Shown here in pieces: positions 34,401 to 40,359 of a stretch of DNA of 64,000 nucleotides. Where the stretch lies: contig JBJCIZ010000239.1 of NCBI GenBank assembly GCA_051294375.1, positions 4,283,834 through 4,347,833 of the forward strand. Reading direction: 5' to 3'. Under the pieces are notes generated by a model. The model was not told the DNA's origin. It worked only from the letters and a program-made list of their open reading frames with translations, and searched no databases. Made by a program: the position numbers and the translations under genes. How positions within the stretch are numbered: the stretch's first letter is position 1; every line of letters begins with the position of its first letter. Source of the DNA: Paraspadella gotoi. Lineage: Eukaryota; Chaetognatha.

Positions 34401-36223
34401 TTGTAGTTGATTCTGTTGTTGTTTGTAACACGTGTTAGGTTAATATTAATAGATTAAATAAGTTAATATTAAACTAATTATTCCGTATTTATTTTCTGAT
34501 CTCGCGACCGTGATGTACTATGGTGGACTAAAATCCACCAACCGTTCATCAGCGGCCATCGGTGCAGGAGGCAAGTCATTCGCCTCCCAACCCAAAGGCC
34601 AGTCTGATCCGAAGCTCAGGGACTGCTTATATTGAACGGTTCTGTCACTAACTCATAACAATTATTACTGTCTCTTTTGTGCTATCAGTCTGCCAAGTGT
34701 CGATTAAAATTACTTTCACACACTGTCGCATTGAATTATTTTGTTATGTAATCGACTGATCGCAGATTACGGTTTTTGTAAGCAAGGTAAGAAGGATAGA
34801 CCGACCGACCAAAAAGTGAGTTATAGACTTTCTTCGCGATTTCGTTATTTATATTAAAACAATCTTTTTTTTTAAATCCTGGTAAACATTTTTGAAGATG
34901 AAAAAAAAGCAAAGCTGTGAAGTGACAGGCACAATCGGGACCTATTCTTCCTGAGGACTAGAGGGTCTTAGCAGACAGTTGGTGACATCAGTAGGCCGAT
35001 GCACCATTGTAACTCTCGCGGTTTCTGAGTAGAAGAAGCACAGGACAAGCTTCGGTCGACAGTAGTATGCGTGAGGCCAAAAGTCCGGCCAATGTCATGC
35101 ACAACTGAATGGTAAGACAATCAGGTAAATGTGGTAACAAGAACCAAAGAGCAACAGGAAATAAAACTGAAAAGTAAAATGAGGCACAAACTATAAATAA
35201 GGCACATAATAAAGTAAAAGTAAAAGTAATAAAACCAAATATAAATGTCTATGAAAAAGTCGCAGATGAACGTAACCGTAACAAAACGTTTCTTTCAGGT
35301 CCTGTCACGGCTGGAGTTATCGGCAGTTCGAAGCTGCACTACGACATCTGGGGTGACACGGTCAACATCGCCTCGAGAATGAACACAACTGGTAAGAATG
35401 AATGTATGAATGAATGAATATAAACGAAAAAAAAAGGGAGTATGGCAACAGCCGGGTTGCCTGTGATGCCCATTGGGATGAGGCATCTCACTGTTGGCTT
35501 TGGGGGCTTCCGACCCTCAGTGACACATCCAGTCCAGTTACCCTAGGACGGTCTCGCTTTGCCAACGCAGAGGGAAGTCGTCAGGACTGTGGGTGGAACA
35601 CTACGCCTGGGATGGTGTGTTCCCCCTCCGAGCCAACAGATTTGGCTGAAGGATGGTGGACGCGAGGCGGTGTGAGAAAGATAAAACGAGAGCCCTGTAA
35701 AGAAAAAAAAATGAACGTTAAGAAATGAGAAGACGATATTAACTTAACGTTATCATTGAAAGACAATACAGTATTAGTCTCCCCAATTATTTCCCCTTTT
35801 CCCCATCACCCACACTTCCCTCACACATTCCTCCCCCACATTTCATTTTTCACATTTACTCTTACCCCCCCCCAAATCCCCAACATTGTGTGAGAGTCTT
35901 GATTGAAAGCTTGCAAGGACCCTCATCATGTTGTGAGAGTGATGGAGGCCTTAAACCACCAAAGCCTGTCCAGAGTCCGCGGAATGAATGGATAATGTTG
36001 TATATTGATTGAGCCGATTTTATTCATTTTTCGCTCTCTCTTCATCTCCCCCCTCCCCACAACCCCAGGCGTCAAGGGTCGCGTTCAGGTCAGCGAACGG
36101 GTCAAGGAACTCATGTCCGACTATTACTCCTTCGAGAGTCGCGGGAAAGTCCCCGTCAAGGGTGTCGAAGGCGGCCTCAACACTTTCCTTCTTGTTGAGA
36201 AGATGAAAGCTCTGGACGTTTGA
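7534..36223 (+). CDS. ADCY9-like: Adenylyl cyclase type 9-like (ADCY9/Ac13E family), complete 28-exon gene
   Basis: Membrane adenylyl cyclase, which makes cAMP from ATP downstream of G-protein signalling. Coding exons: 7534-8021, 9075-9210, 10294-10468, 10823-11003, 12150-12306, 12780-13003, 13317-13442, 13953-14127, 14883-15123, 18392-18589, 21103-21289, 21608-21933, 22961-23209, 24094-24341, 24576-24783, 25524-25711, 27091-27410, 28244-28417, 29088-29249, 30127-30282, 30507-30698, 31229-31350, 31869-31998, 32840-32983, 33836-33922, 34332-34389, 35299-35391, 36069-36223. They sum to 5,300 nt, one short of 1,767 codons; the missing base is in exon 18. Order: N-tail with FERA...WLNPRFDS, six TM helices, C1a catalytic domain (~395-640), long low-complexity C1b (~640-1,170), six more TM helices, C2a domain (~1,535-1,760). 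The FERA motif, C1a wording and C2 '[15 protein letters not shown]' point to type 9. At 1,766 residues it is longer than the vertebrate protein, mainly through C1b. Family call very secure; exact edges of a few exons less so. Confidence 0.93.
8105..8360 (-). repeat. Family D-related repeat in intron 1 (inverted relative at 42,960-43,130)
   Basis: CACTAGGGTGGAGTGAT, GATTGAGCGATGGAACAATG and GTATATGTAATAAAAAATAA reappear as reverse complement at about 42,960-43,130. Confidence 0.65.
8589..8930 (+). mobile_element. MITE with telomere-like interior (intron 1), interrupted by a small insertion
   Basis: Terminal inverted repeats related to TTTTCTTTCGCTGACCG (left) and CGGTCGGCGAAAATAAAAT (right). 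The interior is CCCTAACCCTAA-like sequence. The same arrangement is found at 20,756-20,935 and 26,862-27,038. A 142-bp element is inserted at 8,679-8,820. Confidence 0.65.
8679..8820 (+). mobile_element. Mini Penelope-like insertion with hammerhead-like core and 15-bp target duplication
   Basis: Flanked by exact 15-bp duplications TTATTTAATTACCTT (8,664-8,678 and 8,821-8,835). Its first ~40 bases (GTGATTAAACTTTCTTTCGTTGT) resemble the left end of the large element at 59,939 (GTGATAATCCTTTTTTTGTTGT). Arms AATTGAAATTAAAGACAAA / TTTGTCTTTAATTTCAATT form a long stem enclosing CTGATGA-(AGGCTT..AAGCC)-GAAAC, a hammerhead-ribozyme-like core with one extra A before stem II. There is no ORF, so it is non-autonomous. 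Confidence 0.65.
9075..9210 (+). CDS. Cyclase exon 2: start of first transmembrane block
   Basis: Acceptor CACAAG|A completes an Arg codon ([13 protein letters not shown]). [15 protein letters not shown] matches the conserved FPQTxxRFxxAL motif and leads into TM1. Donor GAG|GTGGAA, phase 0. Confidence 0.88.
9211..10293. other. Intron 2
   Basis: AT-rich with a loose GGATTGGAATTGG / GATCGGAATTTGG theme between about 9,270 and 10,080 and TATA-like repeats near 10,190. No gene, hairpin or known repeat recognised. Confidence 0.5.
10294..10468 (+). CDS. Cyclase exon 3: TM2-TM3
   Basis: Acceptor TCCAAG|GAC gives [20 protein letters not shown] and a second hydrophobic run [19 protein letters not shown], the expected pair of membrane helices. 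Donor ACTG|GTTAGT, phase 1. Confidence 0.88.
10590..10715 (+). repeat. REP-A repeat fragment in intron 3
   Basis: GATGGCCTAAAACCGTCATAGCCTGTCC followed by the ATATTGGTTGTACCAATTTC hairpin end; a diverged copy of the 345-bp family. Confidence 0.6.
10823..11003 (+). CDS. Cyclase exon 4: extracellular loop and TM4
   Basis: Acceptor CCGCAG|AA in phase 1 gives [19 protein letters not shown], with NKT as a possible glycosylation site, then [16 protein letters not shown], matching the EVLFLLYTVMHLPLY block. The strong donor ACT|GTACGT (phase 2) is preferred over GTTTCC four bases on, because it joins exon 5 in frame. Confidence 0.87.
11150..11300 (+). repeat. Dispersed repeat in intron 4, inverted relative at 26,620-26,700
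   Basis: AAGTTCACCCCGCCTATAAGC and the nearby GTAGTCGG wording occur as reverse complement at about 26,620-26,700. Confidence 0.55.
11450..11640 (+). repeat. Dispersed repeat, relative at 34,515-34,700
   Basis: TATGGTGGACTAAAAT, CTGATCCGAAGCTCAGGGAC and GGTTCTGTCACTAACTCATA are shared in the same order with 34,515-34,700 (intron 26). Non-coding. No clear tRNA-like promoter boxes. Confidence 0.65.
12030..12116 (+). repeat. Repeat fragment just upstream of exon 5, relative at 39,820-39,880
   Basis: CCCGTTCCATGGCTGCAAGA and ACTCTTCAGC recur near 39,820-39,880 (GGTTCCATGGCTCCTAGA, ACTCTTCAGC). Confidence 0.45.
12150..12306 (+). CDS. Cyclase exon 5: TM5-TM6
   Basis: Acceptor GTTTCAG|C completes the CTC codon, giving [20 protein letters not shown], then [19 protein letters not shown], matching the HAIGVHLFVMSQ helix of type 9 cyclases. 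Donor CAG|GTTTAA, phase 0. The overlapping minus-strand frame is a shadow. Confidence 0.88.
12540..12700 (+). repeat. Purine-rich / (GA)n tract in intron 5
   Basis: GAAAGAAAG-rich sequence ending in a (GA)n run at about 12,668-12,694. The minus-strand F/L/S-rich frames here are artefacts. Confidence 0.7.
12780..13003 (+). CDS. Cyclase exon 6: signalling helix and start of C1
   Basis: GTT CGA continues [22 protein letters not shown], then [16 protein letters not shown], the linker helix before the catalytic domain. A polar insert ([15 protein letters not shown]) ends AAF. Donor AG|GTGGGG, phase 2. Confidence 0.9.
13317..13442 (+). CDS. Cyclase exon 7: C1a metal-binding strand
   Basis: Encodes [20 protein letters not shown]. 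The Asp of FADIVGF is the first metal-binding residue of class III cyclases. [16 protein letters not shown] follows. Donor AG|GTGCGT, phase 2. Confidence 0.93.
13443..13952. other. Intron 7
   Basis: AT-rich with a loose local repeat (GGCTGTCTGAAATGTTA and TCCACCCTACTA each at least twice). No other feature seen. Confidence 0.45.
13953..14127 (+). CDS. Cyclase exon 8: C1a core
   Basis: [20 protein letters not shown] followed by [14 protein letters not shown]. The Asp in LGDCYYC is the second metal ligand. Donor AGG|GTGGGT, phase 0. Confidence 0.94.
14128..14882. other. Intron 8
   Basis: Holds a short REP-A end (ATATTGGTTGTACCAATTTC) at about 14,776-14,801 and unassigned sequence near 14,270-14,540. 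No gene. Confidence 0.45.
14883..15123 (+). CDS. Cyclase exon 9: end of C1a
   Basis: [20 protein letters not shown], then [20 protein letters not shown] and GRVHITERT, standard C1a motifs. Ends NKTK with donor AAAG|GTGCCG, phase 1. Confidence 0.93.
15840..16020 (+). repeat. Degenerate (GAC/GAT)n array
   Basis: Repeats of GACGACGATATAGATGACGA type over about 180 bp inside intron 9. It lacks splice sites and an initiator, so it is unlikely to be coding although it would read Asp-rich. Confidence 0.7.
16810..16846 (+). repeat. (AG)n microsatellite
   Basis: Uninterrupted AG dinucleotides in intron 9. Confidence 0.9.
18392..18589 (+). CDS. Cyclase exon 10: end of C1a, start of C1b
   Basis: Completes [14 protein letters not shown], matching the LKTYLI strand that ends C1a, then an acidic run (TDDDDED) and a basic PQRRRRGVV stretch. 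Donor AGAG|GTGAAT, phase 1. Confidence 0.88.
18610..18870 (-). repeat. C-rich telomere-like degenerate tract in intron 10
   Basis: Irregular CCTTAATC / AACCTTAATC repeats. Confidence 0.5.
19455..19830 (-). repeat. Family D copy (inverted) in intron 10
   Basis: ATCATCGGATGATGATGATG and GTCCATTGAAAG are reverse complements of family D wording at 61,880 and 62,090. Confidence 0.6.
19860..20012 (+). repeat. REP-A copy in intron 10
   Basis: GAAAGCTTGCAGGGTC, CTTGTAAAAGGGGTGGAG, TGGCCTGTCAAAGTC and the ATTGGTTGTACCAAT end in family order. Confidence 0.7.
20150..20660 (-). repeat. Second family D copy (inverted) in intron 10
   Basis: ATGATGAATGATGATGATTT and flanking AT-rich wording match the inverted family D consensus. 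Confidence 0.55.
20756..20935 (+). mobile_element. MITE with telomere-like interior (intron 10)
   Basis: 180-bp element with TIRs TACTTTCTCCGACCGGGG (left) and CCCCGGTCGGCGAAAGTA (right). The interior carries GATTTAGGGTTAGGGG and GAGGGTTAAG. No coding capacity. Confidence 0.75.
21103..21289 (+). CDS. Cyclase exon 11: C1b; donor appears to be GC
   Basis: [20 protein letters not shown] followed by repeated [14 protein letters not shown]. Joining to exon 12 in frame (ALKE-R-MRKISS) needs the cut AAG|GCGAGT, a GC-AG intron. The only nearby GT (CGA|GTCTAA) leaves the wrong phase. Weakly conserved region, so homology cannot confirm the join. Confidence 0.75.
21608..21933 (+). CDS. Cyclase exon 12: C1b low-complexity region
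   Basis: Acceptor AACAG|A completes an Arg codon, then [11 protein letters not shown] and a long Pro/Ala/Gly/Ser/Thr-rich stretch. Donor CTGG|GTGAGA, phase 1. Confidence 0.8.
22240..22870 (+). mobile_element. Dispersed element with hammerhead-like end (intron 12)
   Basis: 22,350-22,520 is repeated inverted at 37,425-37,580 (shared GTAGTTTTTACGGATCCAAG, CGAAAACCTCGTCACTTGTT). The right end at 22,797 reads CTGATGAAGGCC, a short loop, then GGCC-type wording and AAAACATATAC, like the Penelope-type ends elsewhere. Boundaries are uncertain. Confidence 0.5.
22961..23209 (+). CDS. Cyclase exon 13: C1b; tandem acceptor and duplicated donor
   Basis: The acceptor is a NAGNAG (AAGCAG), so the exon may start at 22,961 or 22,964 in frame. 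Encodes [20 protein letters not shown] and [19 protein letters not shown], ending EERKQ. Donor ACAGG|GTGAGG, phase 1. The junction is copied several times in the intron. Confidence 0.82.
23210..23735 (+). repeat. Minisatellite made of copies of the exon 13 donor junction
   Basis: The exon end plus intron start (GAGGAGAGGAAACAGGGTGA) recurs; AAACAGGGTGAG/AAACAGGGTGAGA-type junctions occur about nine times including the real one, separated by variable GGGGAGGGAGAGG-type spacers. Purine-only, with complementary long ORFs that are artefacts. Confidence 0.85.
23736..24045. other. Purine-rich remainder of intron 13
   Basis: A/G-rich low-complexity sequence without clear junction copies. Confidence 0.6.
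24094..24341 (+). CDS. Cyclase exon 14: C1b Ser/Gly-rich
   Basis: [20 protein letters not shown], a poly-Gly/Ser run, then a basic [20 protein letters not shown] patch with possible phosphorylation sites. Donor CAG|GTCATA, phase 0. Confidence 0.82.
24425..24495 (-). repeat. REP-A end, inverted (intron 14)
   Basis: GAAATTGGTACAACCAATAT followed by CTTTGGACAGGC-type wording in reverse. Confidence 0.6.
24576..24783 (+). CDS. Cyclase exon 15: C1b
   Basis: [20 protein letters not shown], then Gly/Ser/Asn-rich sequence ([16 protein letters not shown]). Donor GCTG|GTAAGA, phase 1. Confidence 0.82.
24784..25523. other. Intron 15
   Basis: AT-rich, with a (GTT)n run near 25,368-25,388. No other feature seen. 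Confidence 0.5.
25524..25711 (+). CDS. Cyclase exon 16: end of C1b
   Basis: An acidic run ([14 protein letters not shown]) followed by [18 protein letters not shown], matching the DVIKED start of the segment before the second membrane block. Donor AAG|GTGAGG, phase 0. Confidence 0.87.
26160..26480 (-). repeat. Family D copy with intact Penelope target site (intron 16)
   Basis: Reverse complement reads GGGGTAGTCAAAAATTTAGAG, then TATACATTTTTAAGTATAC and TTTCAATGGACAAAAA uninterrupted. This is the empty-site version of the copy split by the element at 59,939-61,861. Confidence 0.75.
26862..27038 (+). mobile_element. MITE with telomere-like interior (intron 16)
   Basis: TIRs ATTTTACTTTCACCGACTGG and CCAGTCGATGAAAATAAAAT enclose GGTTTAGGGTTAAGAG and GTTAGGGTAG. 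Third copy of the family at 8,589 and 20,756. Confidence 0.75.
27091..27410 (+). CDS. Cyclase exon 17: pre-membrane segment and TM7
   Basis: [20 protein letters not shown] matches the KDYFFKPPINQF region of type 9. An Ala/Ser-rich insert follows, then [20 protein letters not shown] (TM7). Donor TCG|GTAAAA, phase 2. Confidence 0.9.
27630..28090 (+). repeat. REP-A, about 1.3 tandem units (intron 17)
   Basis: Two hairpin ends (ATATTGGTTGTACCAATTTC at about 27,750 and 28,070) and full unit wording between them. Confidence 0.75.
28244..28417 (+). CDS. Cyclase exon 18: TM8, with an apparent one-base frameshift
   Basis: Starts in frame with exon 17 ([20 protein letters not shown] then [13 protein letters not shown]). 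About 30 codons on, family-like wording ([15 protein letters not shown], matching the TKRLLEWIAGW region) continues in the +2 frame. That frame reaches a weak donor CTT|GTTTAA in phase 0, which exon 19 requires. One base is therefore missing between about 28,340 and 28,375, either an assembly error or a real lesion. Confidence 0.7.
28418..29087. other. Intron 18
   Basis: A (GA)n run near 28,436-28,468, A-rich sequence and a pyrimidine-rich tract before exon 19. No gene. Confidence 0.5.
29088..29249 (+). CDS. Cyclase exon 19: TM9-TM10; donor appears to be GC
   Basis: [19 protein letters not shown], then [20 protein letters not shown], matching the VVHYCNFCQLSSWM block. To join SAAASLAGF in exon 20 the cut must be AAG|GCGAGT, a GC-AG intron. 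The nearest GT donor would put exon 20 out of frame and destroy TM11. Confidence 0.88.
29250..30126. other. Intron 19
   Basis: GC-mixed first 500 bases with no recognised repeat (wording such as GGGGGCGAATCCTGCGTAAC near 29,523), then AT-rich. No exon seen. Confidence 0.45.
30127..30282 (+). CDS. Cyclase exon 20: TM11 and extracellular loop
   Basis: [20 protein letters not shown] is TM11. A loop with NGS (possible N-glycosylation) and several Cys/Gly follows. Donor CGG|GTAAGC, phase 0. Confidence 0.85.
30507..30698 (+). CDS. Cyclase exon 21: glycosylated loop and TM12
   Basis: [20 protein letters not shown] carries two N-glycosylation sequons. [17 protein letters not shown] begins TM12, matching GQEVVLVFFLLLLLVWF. 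Donor CTG|GTTAGT, phase 0. Confidence 0.9.
30717..30870 (+). repeat. 22-bp minisatellite in intron 21
   Basis: About six copies of GTTGACGCTGGCATTGGTTGGC start some 20 bases after the exon 21 donor. Unlike the exon 13 and 24 arrays, the unit does not include the junction. Confidence 0.85.
31229..31350 (+). CDS. Cyclase exon 22: end of TM12 and linker helix
   Basis: [20 protein letters not shown], then MRDQADWLL-like [10 protein letters not shown]. Donor AAG|GTGAGT, phase 2. Confidence 0.93.
31869..31998 (+). CDS. Cyclase exon 23: start of C2a
   Basis: [20 protein letters not shown], then [20 protein letters not shown]. As in other C2 domains the FADI Asp is replaced by Ser. Donor CAG|GTAGCA, phase 0. 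Confidence 0.93.
32105..32300 (+). repeat. Dispersed repeat (GTTGCGCCGCGAGTACTCGC type) in intron 23
   Basis: GCCGCGAGTA, CACTTTTCGGT and a GTCGG/GTCTGTCCG stretch also occur near 53,528, 50,735 (inverted), 34,795 (inverted) and 54,195. Confidence 0.55.
32590..32800 (-). repeat. REP-A copy, inverted (intron 23)
   Basis: GAGTTTAAGGCCTCCATCC, TCTTACAAGATAATGACATA and GAAATTGGTACAACCAATAT in reverse orientation, ending just before exon 24. Confidence 0.7.
32840..32983 (+). CDS. Cyclase exon 24: C2a with adenine-contact Lys
   Basis: [20 protein letters not shown], then [20 protein letters not shown]. The Lys of KIKTIG is the adenine-recognising residue in class III cyclases. Donor AAG|GTGGGG, phase 0, begins a 22-bp tandem array. 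Confidence 0.95.
32973..33336 (+). repeat. 22-bp minisatellite copying the exon 24 donor junction, 17 copies
   Basis: The unit GTGGGGAAGAGTGCATTCTA(AG) repeats with very few changes. GCATTCTAAG|GTGGGG at each boundary reproduces the last exon bases and the 5' splice site. Two copies lack one G. Splicing at any later copy would add an in-frame TAA (reading VGKSAF, stop). Confidence 0.95.
33337..33835. other. Rest of intron 24
   Basis: AT-rich unique-looking sequence; nothing recognised. Confidence 0.5.
33836..33922 (+). CDS. Cyclase exon 25: C2a helix
   Basis: [20 protein letters not shown] and ALELQQSIK. Donor AAG|GTAACT, phase 0. Confidence 0.92.
34332..34389 (+). CDS. Cyclase exon 26: C2a
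   Basis: [20 protein letters not shown], the NNNMLWFNFKLRVGFN counterpart. Donor ATCG|GTTAGT, phase 1. Confidence 0.92.
34515..34700 (+). repeat. Dispersed repeat, relative at 11,450-11,640 (intron 26)
   Basis: Shares GATCCGAAGCTCAGGGAC and GGTTCTGTCACTAACTCATA in order with intron 4. Confidence 0.65.
34701..35298. other. Rest of intron 26
   Basis: Includes a GATAGACCGACCGACC stretch near 34,795 related to the repeat at 32,105, and an unassigned GC-mixed block at 34,925-35,110. Confidence 0.4.
35299..35391 (+). CDS. Cyclase exon 27: C2a catalytic loop
   Basis: [20 protein letters not shown] then [12 protein letters not shown]. The Asp of YDIWGD and the Asn and Arg of NIASR are the substrate-binding and catalytic residues of mammalian cyclases. 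Donor ACTG|GTAAGA, phase 1. Confidence 0.95.
35440..35740 (+). other. Intron 27 GC-mixed block, possible old repeat
   Basis: A GC-richer block (GGCAACAGCCGGGTTGCCTG to GAGGCGGTGTGAGAAAG) interrupts AT-rich intron sequence. It is open in two frames but has no splice-compatible exon and no family I know; probably a degraded element. Confidence 0.35.
35885..36030 (+). repeat. REP-A copy, diverged (intron 27)
   Basis: GAGAGTCTTGATTGAAAGCT, GATGGAGGCCTTAAACCACC and AAAGCCTGTCCAGAGTC in family order; the hairpin end is degraded. Confidence 0.65.
36069..36223 (+). CDS. Cyclase exon 28: end of C2a and stop
   Basis: [20 protein letters not shown], then [20 protein letters not shown] and EKMKALDV, stop TGA. 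The protein ends soon after C2a, without the long C2b tail of vertebrate type 9. Confidence 0.94.
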
Positions 36224-36259
36224 AAAAAAAGGAAGGGAGGAAGAGGAAAGAAAGAGGAA

Positions 36260-36265
36260 AATAAA
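36260..36265 (+). terminator. Candidate polyadenylation signal AATAAA for the cyclase
   Basis: First AATAAA after the stop codon, 37 bases downstream. A later transcript end is also possible. Confidence 0.45.
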
Positions 36266-36603
36266 ATTCAAGATGGAGGAAAGCGGGAATCTAGCTCATG
36301 ACGGCGTGAACAGGCTCCGTCGCCTAATGAAACCAAGACGTCGAAAACAAACGATGACTAATTGACTTCCTTCGCTCTCTCGACTTCTTCCCTCGTCCCG
36401 CCCTTAACCCCTGACCTTTTTTCCCCGCTCTCTCGGCCGTATTATTTGGGGTCCCGCCTCAGCGGCTTATTCCAACCTTTTTGTTCCGTCATTTGTATTT
36501 GCTGCGCCCTTCGAACGCCGCTGCAGGTCGCGGTCGACTCAACTTCCCTCGGAAAATCATAGATGTCGCTTCAACCTTTTTCGCCTTAAATACAGAAGAA
36601 CAT

Positions 36604-36636
<33 letters not shown>

Positions 36637-37424
36637 TGTCCGGCTTCCGTCATTTTGTCGTTACCAATCTCTCTCTCTCTTTCATTCTGAAATATCGCTT
36701 TCATCATTGTTGGTAAAAAGGAATTTTAACCCAAGATAATTAGTTTTCTAACGGTTGTGCGCGTTAAAGAGCCGAAACAGTAAGTAAATCAATCAATTTT
36801 GCTTGGTTAGATTCTTGCAAACCTGTTGAGGTCCAGGTTTTTTTTTGTTTTTTTTATTGGAGACAAAAACACTACTACAATTATCTACAGTGAGTATAGA
36901 TAACCTCCGCCTCACGATCTTACGCTTATTCCTTTGCTTTTGTTTTGGTTTATTTTTTTTATTTTTTTTTTTAAACTAAAGATGTCGCTTTTGTTGCGAT
37001 GTGTTTTTATTTTAAAAAAAGTAAAAACTGTTGAAGAAAAACTTGACTTTTTTAATTTTACAATTTAGGAAAAAGCTTCTATTTGCGAACCCGTAGACTA
37101 GCTCCAGTTTAATCAAAGTCCAAATTAAAATATTTAAATCTTTTCTTGAAAATGGATAAACTTAAGAGCAATCTAAATAATAATATTTATATATAAGAAT
37201 AAGGATCATGAAATGATAAATTTGTAGAAAGTGTTTATTATTTTTTATGCTTCGATGGTCGCGCGTTCGATTCGTCGGCCGTATGTTGAACTGGCTTTAA
37301 GGTTTTCTAAATTTAGAATGACGTAAATGTCTAATAAATCGTGCATAAGTTTATTATTAAAGAGAATAAATAAATGGCGAAATCAATGTCGTATTATAAC
37401 TTAGTGTATAAAATCCTTGGATTC

Positions 37425-37580
37425 CGTAAAAACTACGGTTCCATACAGCCGATCTTTTCCAGAGAAACGATTATCATCGAATAACAAGTAACGAGGTTTT
37501 CGGCTAAAACGGTGAAAAGACCGGTCTGAAAAGGTCAACTAAATGACAATGGAAAAATGACCGTACGCGAGGTCAAAAAT
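37425..37580 (-). repeat. Inverted copy of the 22,350-22,520 element
   Basis: GTAAAAACTACGGTTCCAT, AATAACAAGTAACGAGGTTT and GGTGAAAAGA are reverse complements of wording at 22,400-22,510. Confidence 0.7.
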
Positions 37581-38487
37581 CTTTCAGAAATAAATAAAAA
37601 AGAAAAATACTAAGGTATAAAGTTAGAGCAATGCCTCCCAGAAAAACAGCATGGGAACTCAGAAAAGCAAATTTGTATTAAGCCTTAATACAAATTTGTT
37701 TTTGTATTTTAATTTGATTTAATTCTTGTTTTAATTTAAGGCCAAAAATTAAGCCCTTCCAAATATTTTGTCTTTTTTTTTAACCATTCCGGCGATTGCA
37801 GCGCCGCCGATCGAGACGAAGCACTAACGAAAAAAAAAAGATTTAAATGGAGGAAGTAGAAGTTTTTAAAGGGGGGAAAACCCTCTTTCAGATTCGTCAA
37901 GTAATTCCTTTGCCTCGGGCGTCCTCCAGTAAAACCGGGTAAGTTTTTTTCGGATTAAAACAACGGGGTAAGTTAACGAGTAGGTAAACGGGTTCGGGGT
38001 GTAAGGGAAAATGAAGGGACTTTATCGGATGAGTTCCTGGGTTATTCACTTTTTAAATTTTTAGGGAAATAATCGTGAATTTTTTTTTTTTTTTAATTCG
38101 AAAGGGGACCTATACGGGTTTGTGAAATTACTTTTTTCTTTGTTTATGAATGTAAATCCTAATTATCAACAGGAAAATAATCATAGATTTTATTTACTGG
38201 GTAATAATCATGGATTTTTAAAATGTAAAGAGGTGAAAAATATGGGTTTATAATAATAATAATAACTATAATAACTAGGTAATGAATATCAATTATAATT
38301 GATATTCTTTTTTACATTTTTTATTTAATAAATCGAAGCAATAATTATTTACAGACGGTACGATGTCCTAATTTTAAGTTAATTTTAATTTGAAATTATA
38401 ACGATTTAGATCTGTTATATAAATCCGTTTTTAAAATTAAAAGAGGTTTTAGTTAACATGAAACTCATGGTAAAACTGGTTTTTCGC

Positions 38488-38491
<4 letters not shown>

Positions 38492-38545
<54 letters not shown>
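38492..38545 (+). repeat. (CT)n microsatellite
   Basis: About 26 uninterrupted CT units. Confidence 0.95.
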
Positions 38546-38548
<3 letters not shown>

Positions 38549-40145
38549 GCGGAATGAGGCACCCGGTTTTTTTCTCCGAAAAAAACCACGACGACGACGA
38601 CCAAAGAGACGATGGAAACGTGCGTAAACATTTTAAAAAAGGAAACATAAGAAACTAATTAAAAACGTCATTAAAAGTTAAAAAAAAGTGACGAAGGAGA
38701 ATGACGATGACGTTCATTACGATCACGAACATCATCGTCTCTGACACACCGGCGCGAAAAAAAAACGAAAACGAGGCCAACAACGAAACGGTAAAAAAAA
38801 ATTACAAACAAAAGACAATCGCGGGGGAAAAAAAAGAGAGAGAGAAATACATTAATGGGGAAATTCGGTGTAAAAACCAAATTTTTGGGACATGGCATCA
38901 GAATTGAATCACGGAAGAGAGAGCGAGAGCAAGAGAGAGAGAGAGAGACAGACAGACTTCGGGAATTACGCGGGACTGACTGAAAATTATAAAAATTGCG
39001 AAATGTCTCCTTCGTCATCCTATTGACGTCGTCGTCGTCATTGTCGTCGTCGTCGTTGTTCCATCAACCGGAATAGGAAATGGAGAATCGAGGGTTTTTC
39101 CCCGAAAAAAAAAGGTTCACTACTATAAAAAGGTTCACTACTATAAAAGTTGTCATCGAAACCGAATCGTTTAATTCGCAGAAGAGAAAGAAAAAAAATA
39201 ATTATATGAAATAAATTTTGAAGAAAAAAAAATTGGAAATTTTTATCCAAGTCAATTCGCGAGATAAAAAAAACAAAACATCTTACGTCTTTTCAACAAA
39301 AAAAAAAAGCCCGGTGTAAGGATTGAGCAACGAAACAAAACAAAAAATTGAAAAGAAAAACAAAACAAGAAAACAACGCAACACATCGAATAAAAAACAA
39401 AACAAAAACATTTAAGGAAAAAAAAACAAACAAAATAACAACAAACAAAAAAAAAAAAAATAAAACGGCCTGAAAGGTAAAAAATGCAGTATTTTTGAAA
39501 AGCAACCCTTTTCTGTTCCTAGTTCCTCGAATCTCATTTTAACCTTAAACTTTAACCAAAATTTTTTTTTAAACCCAATCCTTATCCCTATCCATATTCT
39601 CGGTCCCTCGGATCCATAAACAAATCTCTATACTAACCCCTAACCCTGATCCCCTAGGGGGCAGCGCCCAGGTTCACCGCGCATAGAAATATCTTTCCCT
39701 CTGGCGTGACCCTTTGCCTCATTGCGATTGTTCTCGCTTGTCCCCGAATTTAATCACAACCCTGCGCCCGCTTTGCGGGAAGCGTGAGGACGGCCTTGGG
39801 CAGGAGCGGGAAACCCTCAAGCCCGGTTCCATGGCTCCTAGAGTGGGTTCAAAAAGTTACGGATACTACTCTTCAGCGATTAACCCCATATCCCTAACAC
39901 GCTTAACCTAATCTTTAAACTTAAAAACCTAAATTGAAACTTGATTTGATAATTTAATAATTTATCTTAATAATAATTTGATCATTTAATTTTTGAAAAA
40001 AAAAATTATATTTAGGTACGAATCGCTATCGAGGAAAATACAAAAAAAAACCAACAAAACAACACAAAGAAAAACAAAAACAAACATAAACCAACAAACT
40101 ATCAAAAACAAACATAAACAAACAAAAACAATCAATCAAAACATT

Positions 40146-40359
40146 ATGTCTCTATTGGGCGATGCGCAAATTGGTTTGATGGGCCCGACGCCGTCGACGC
40201 CGCTCCCGGCGCGGCAGAGAACGCCGCTTTGCTGCGTCTTTCTCGCGGCGTCGATGTTTTTCGCCGCCGCCGTCCTCGCTTTAATCGTCATCGTCGGAGG
40301 CGGCGGAGGCGGCGGAGGCGGCGTCGGCGTCGGCGGAGATGGCACCGAGCTCTGGATCA
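40146..40359 (+). CDS. TNF-like gene exon 1: cytosolic tail and membrane anchor
   Basis: MSLLGDAQIGLMGPTPSTPL leads into the hydrophobic helix and a glycine-rich segment. Donor ATCA|GTAAGT is near consensus, phase 1. Confidence 0.75.

Larger units (their letters stand above)
36266..40145. other. Intergenic region between cyclase and TNF-like gene
   Basis: Contains a 29-base poly-T run (~36,607-36,635), an inverted copy of the intron 12 element (37,425-37,580), a long (CT)n (38,492-38,545), GAC/GTC-rich sequence (38,700-39,060), A-rich low complexity (39,300-39,470), a C-rich telomere-like tract (39,540-39,660) and a GC-mixed block (39,655-39,880) partly shared with 12,030-12,116. No gene recognised. 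Confidence 0.55.
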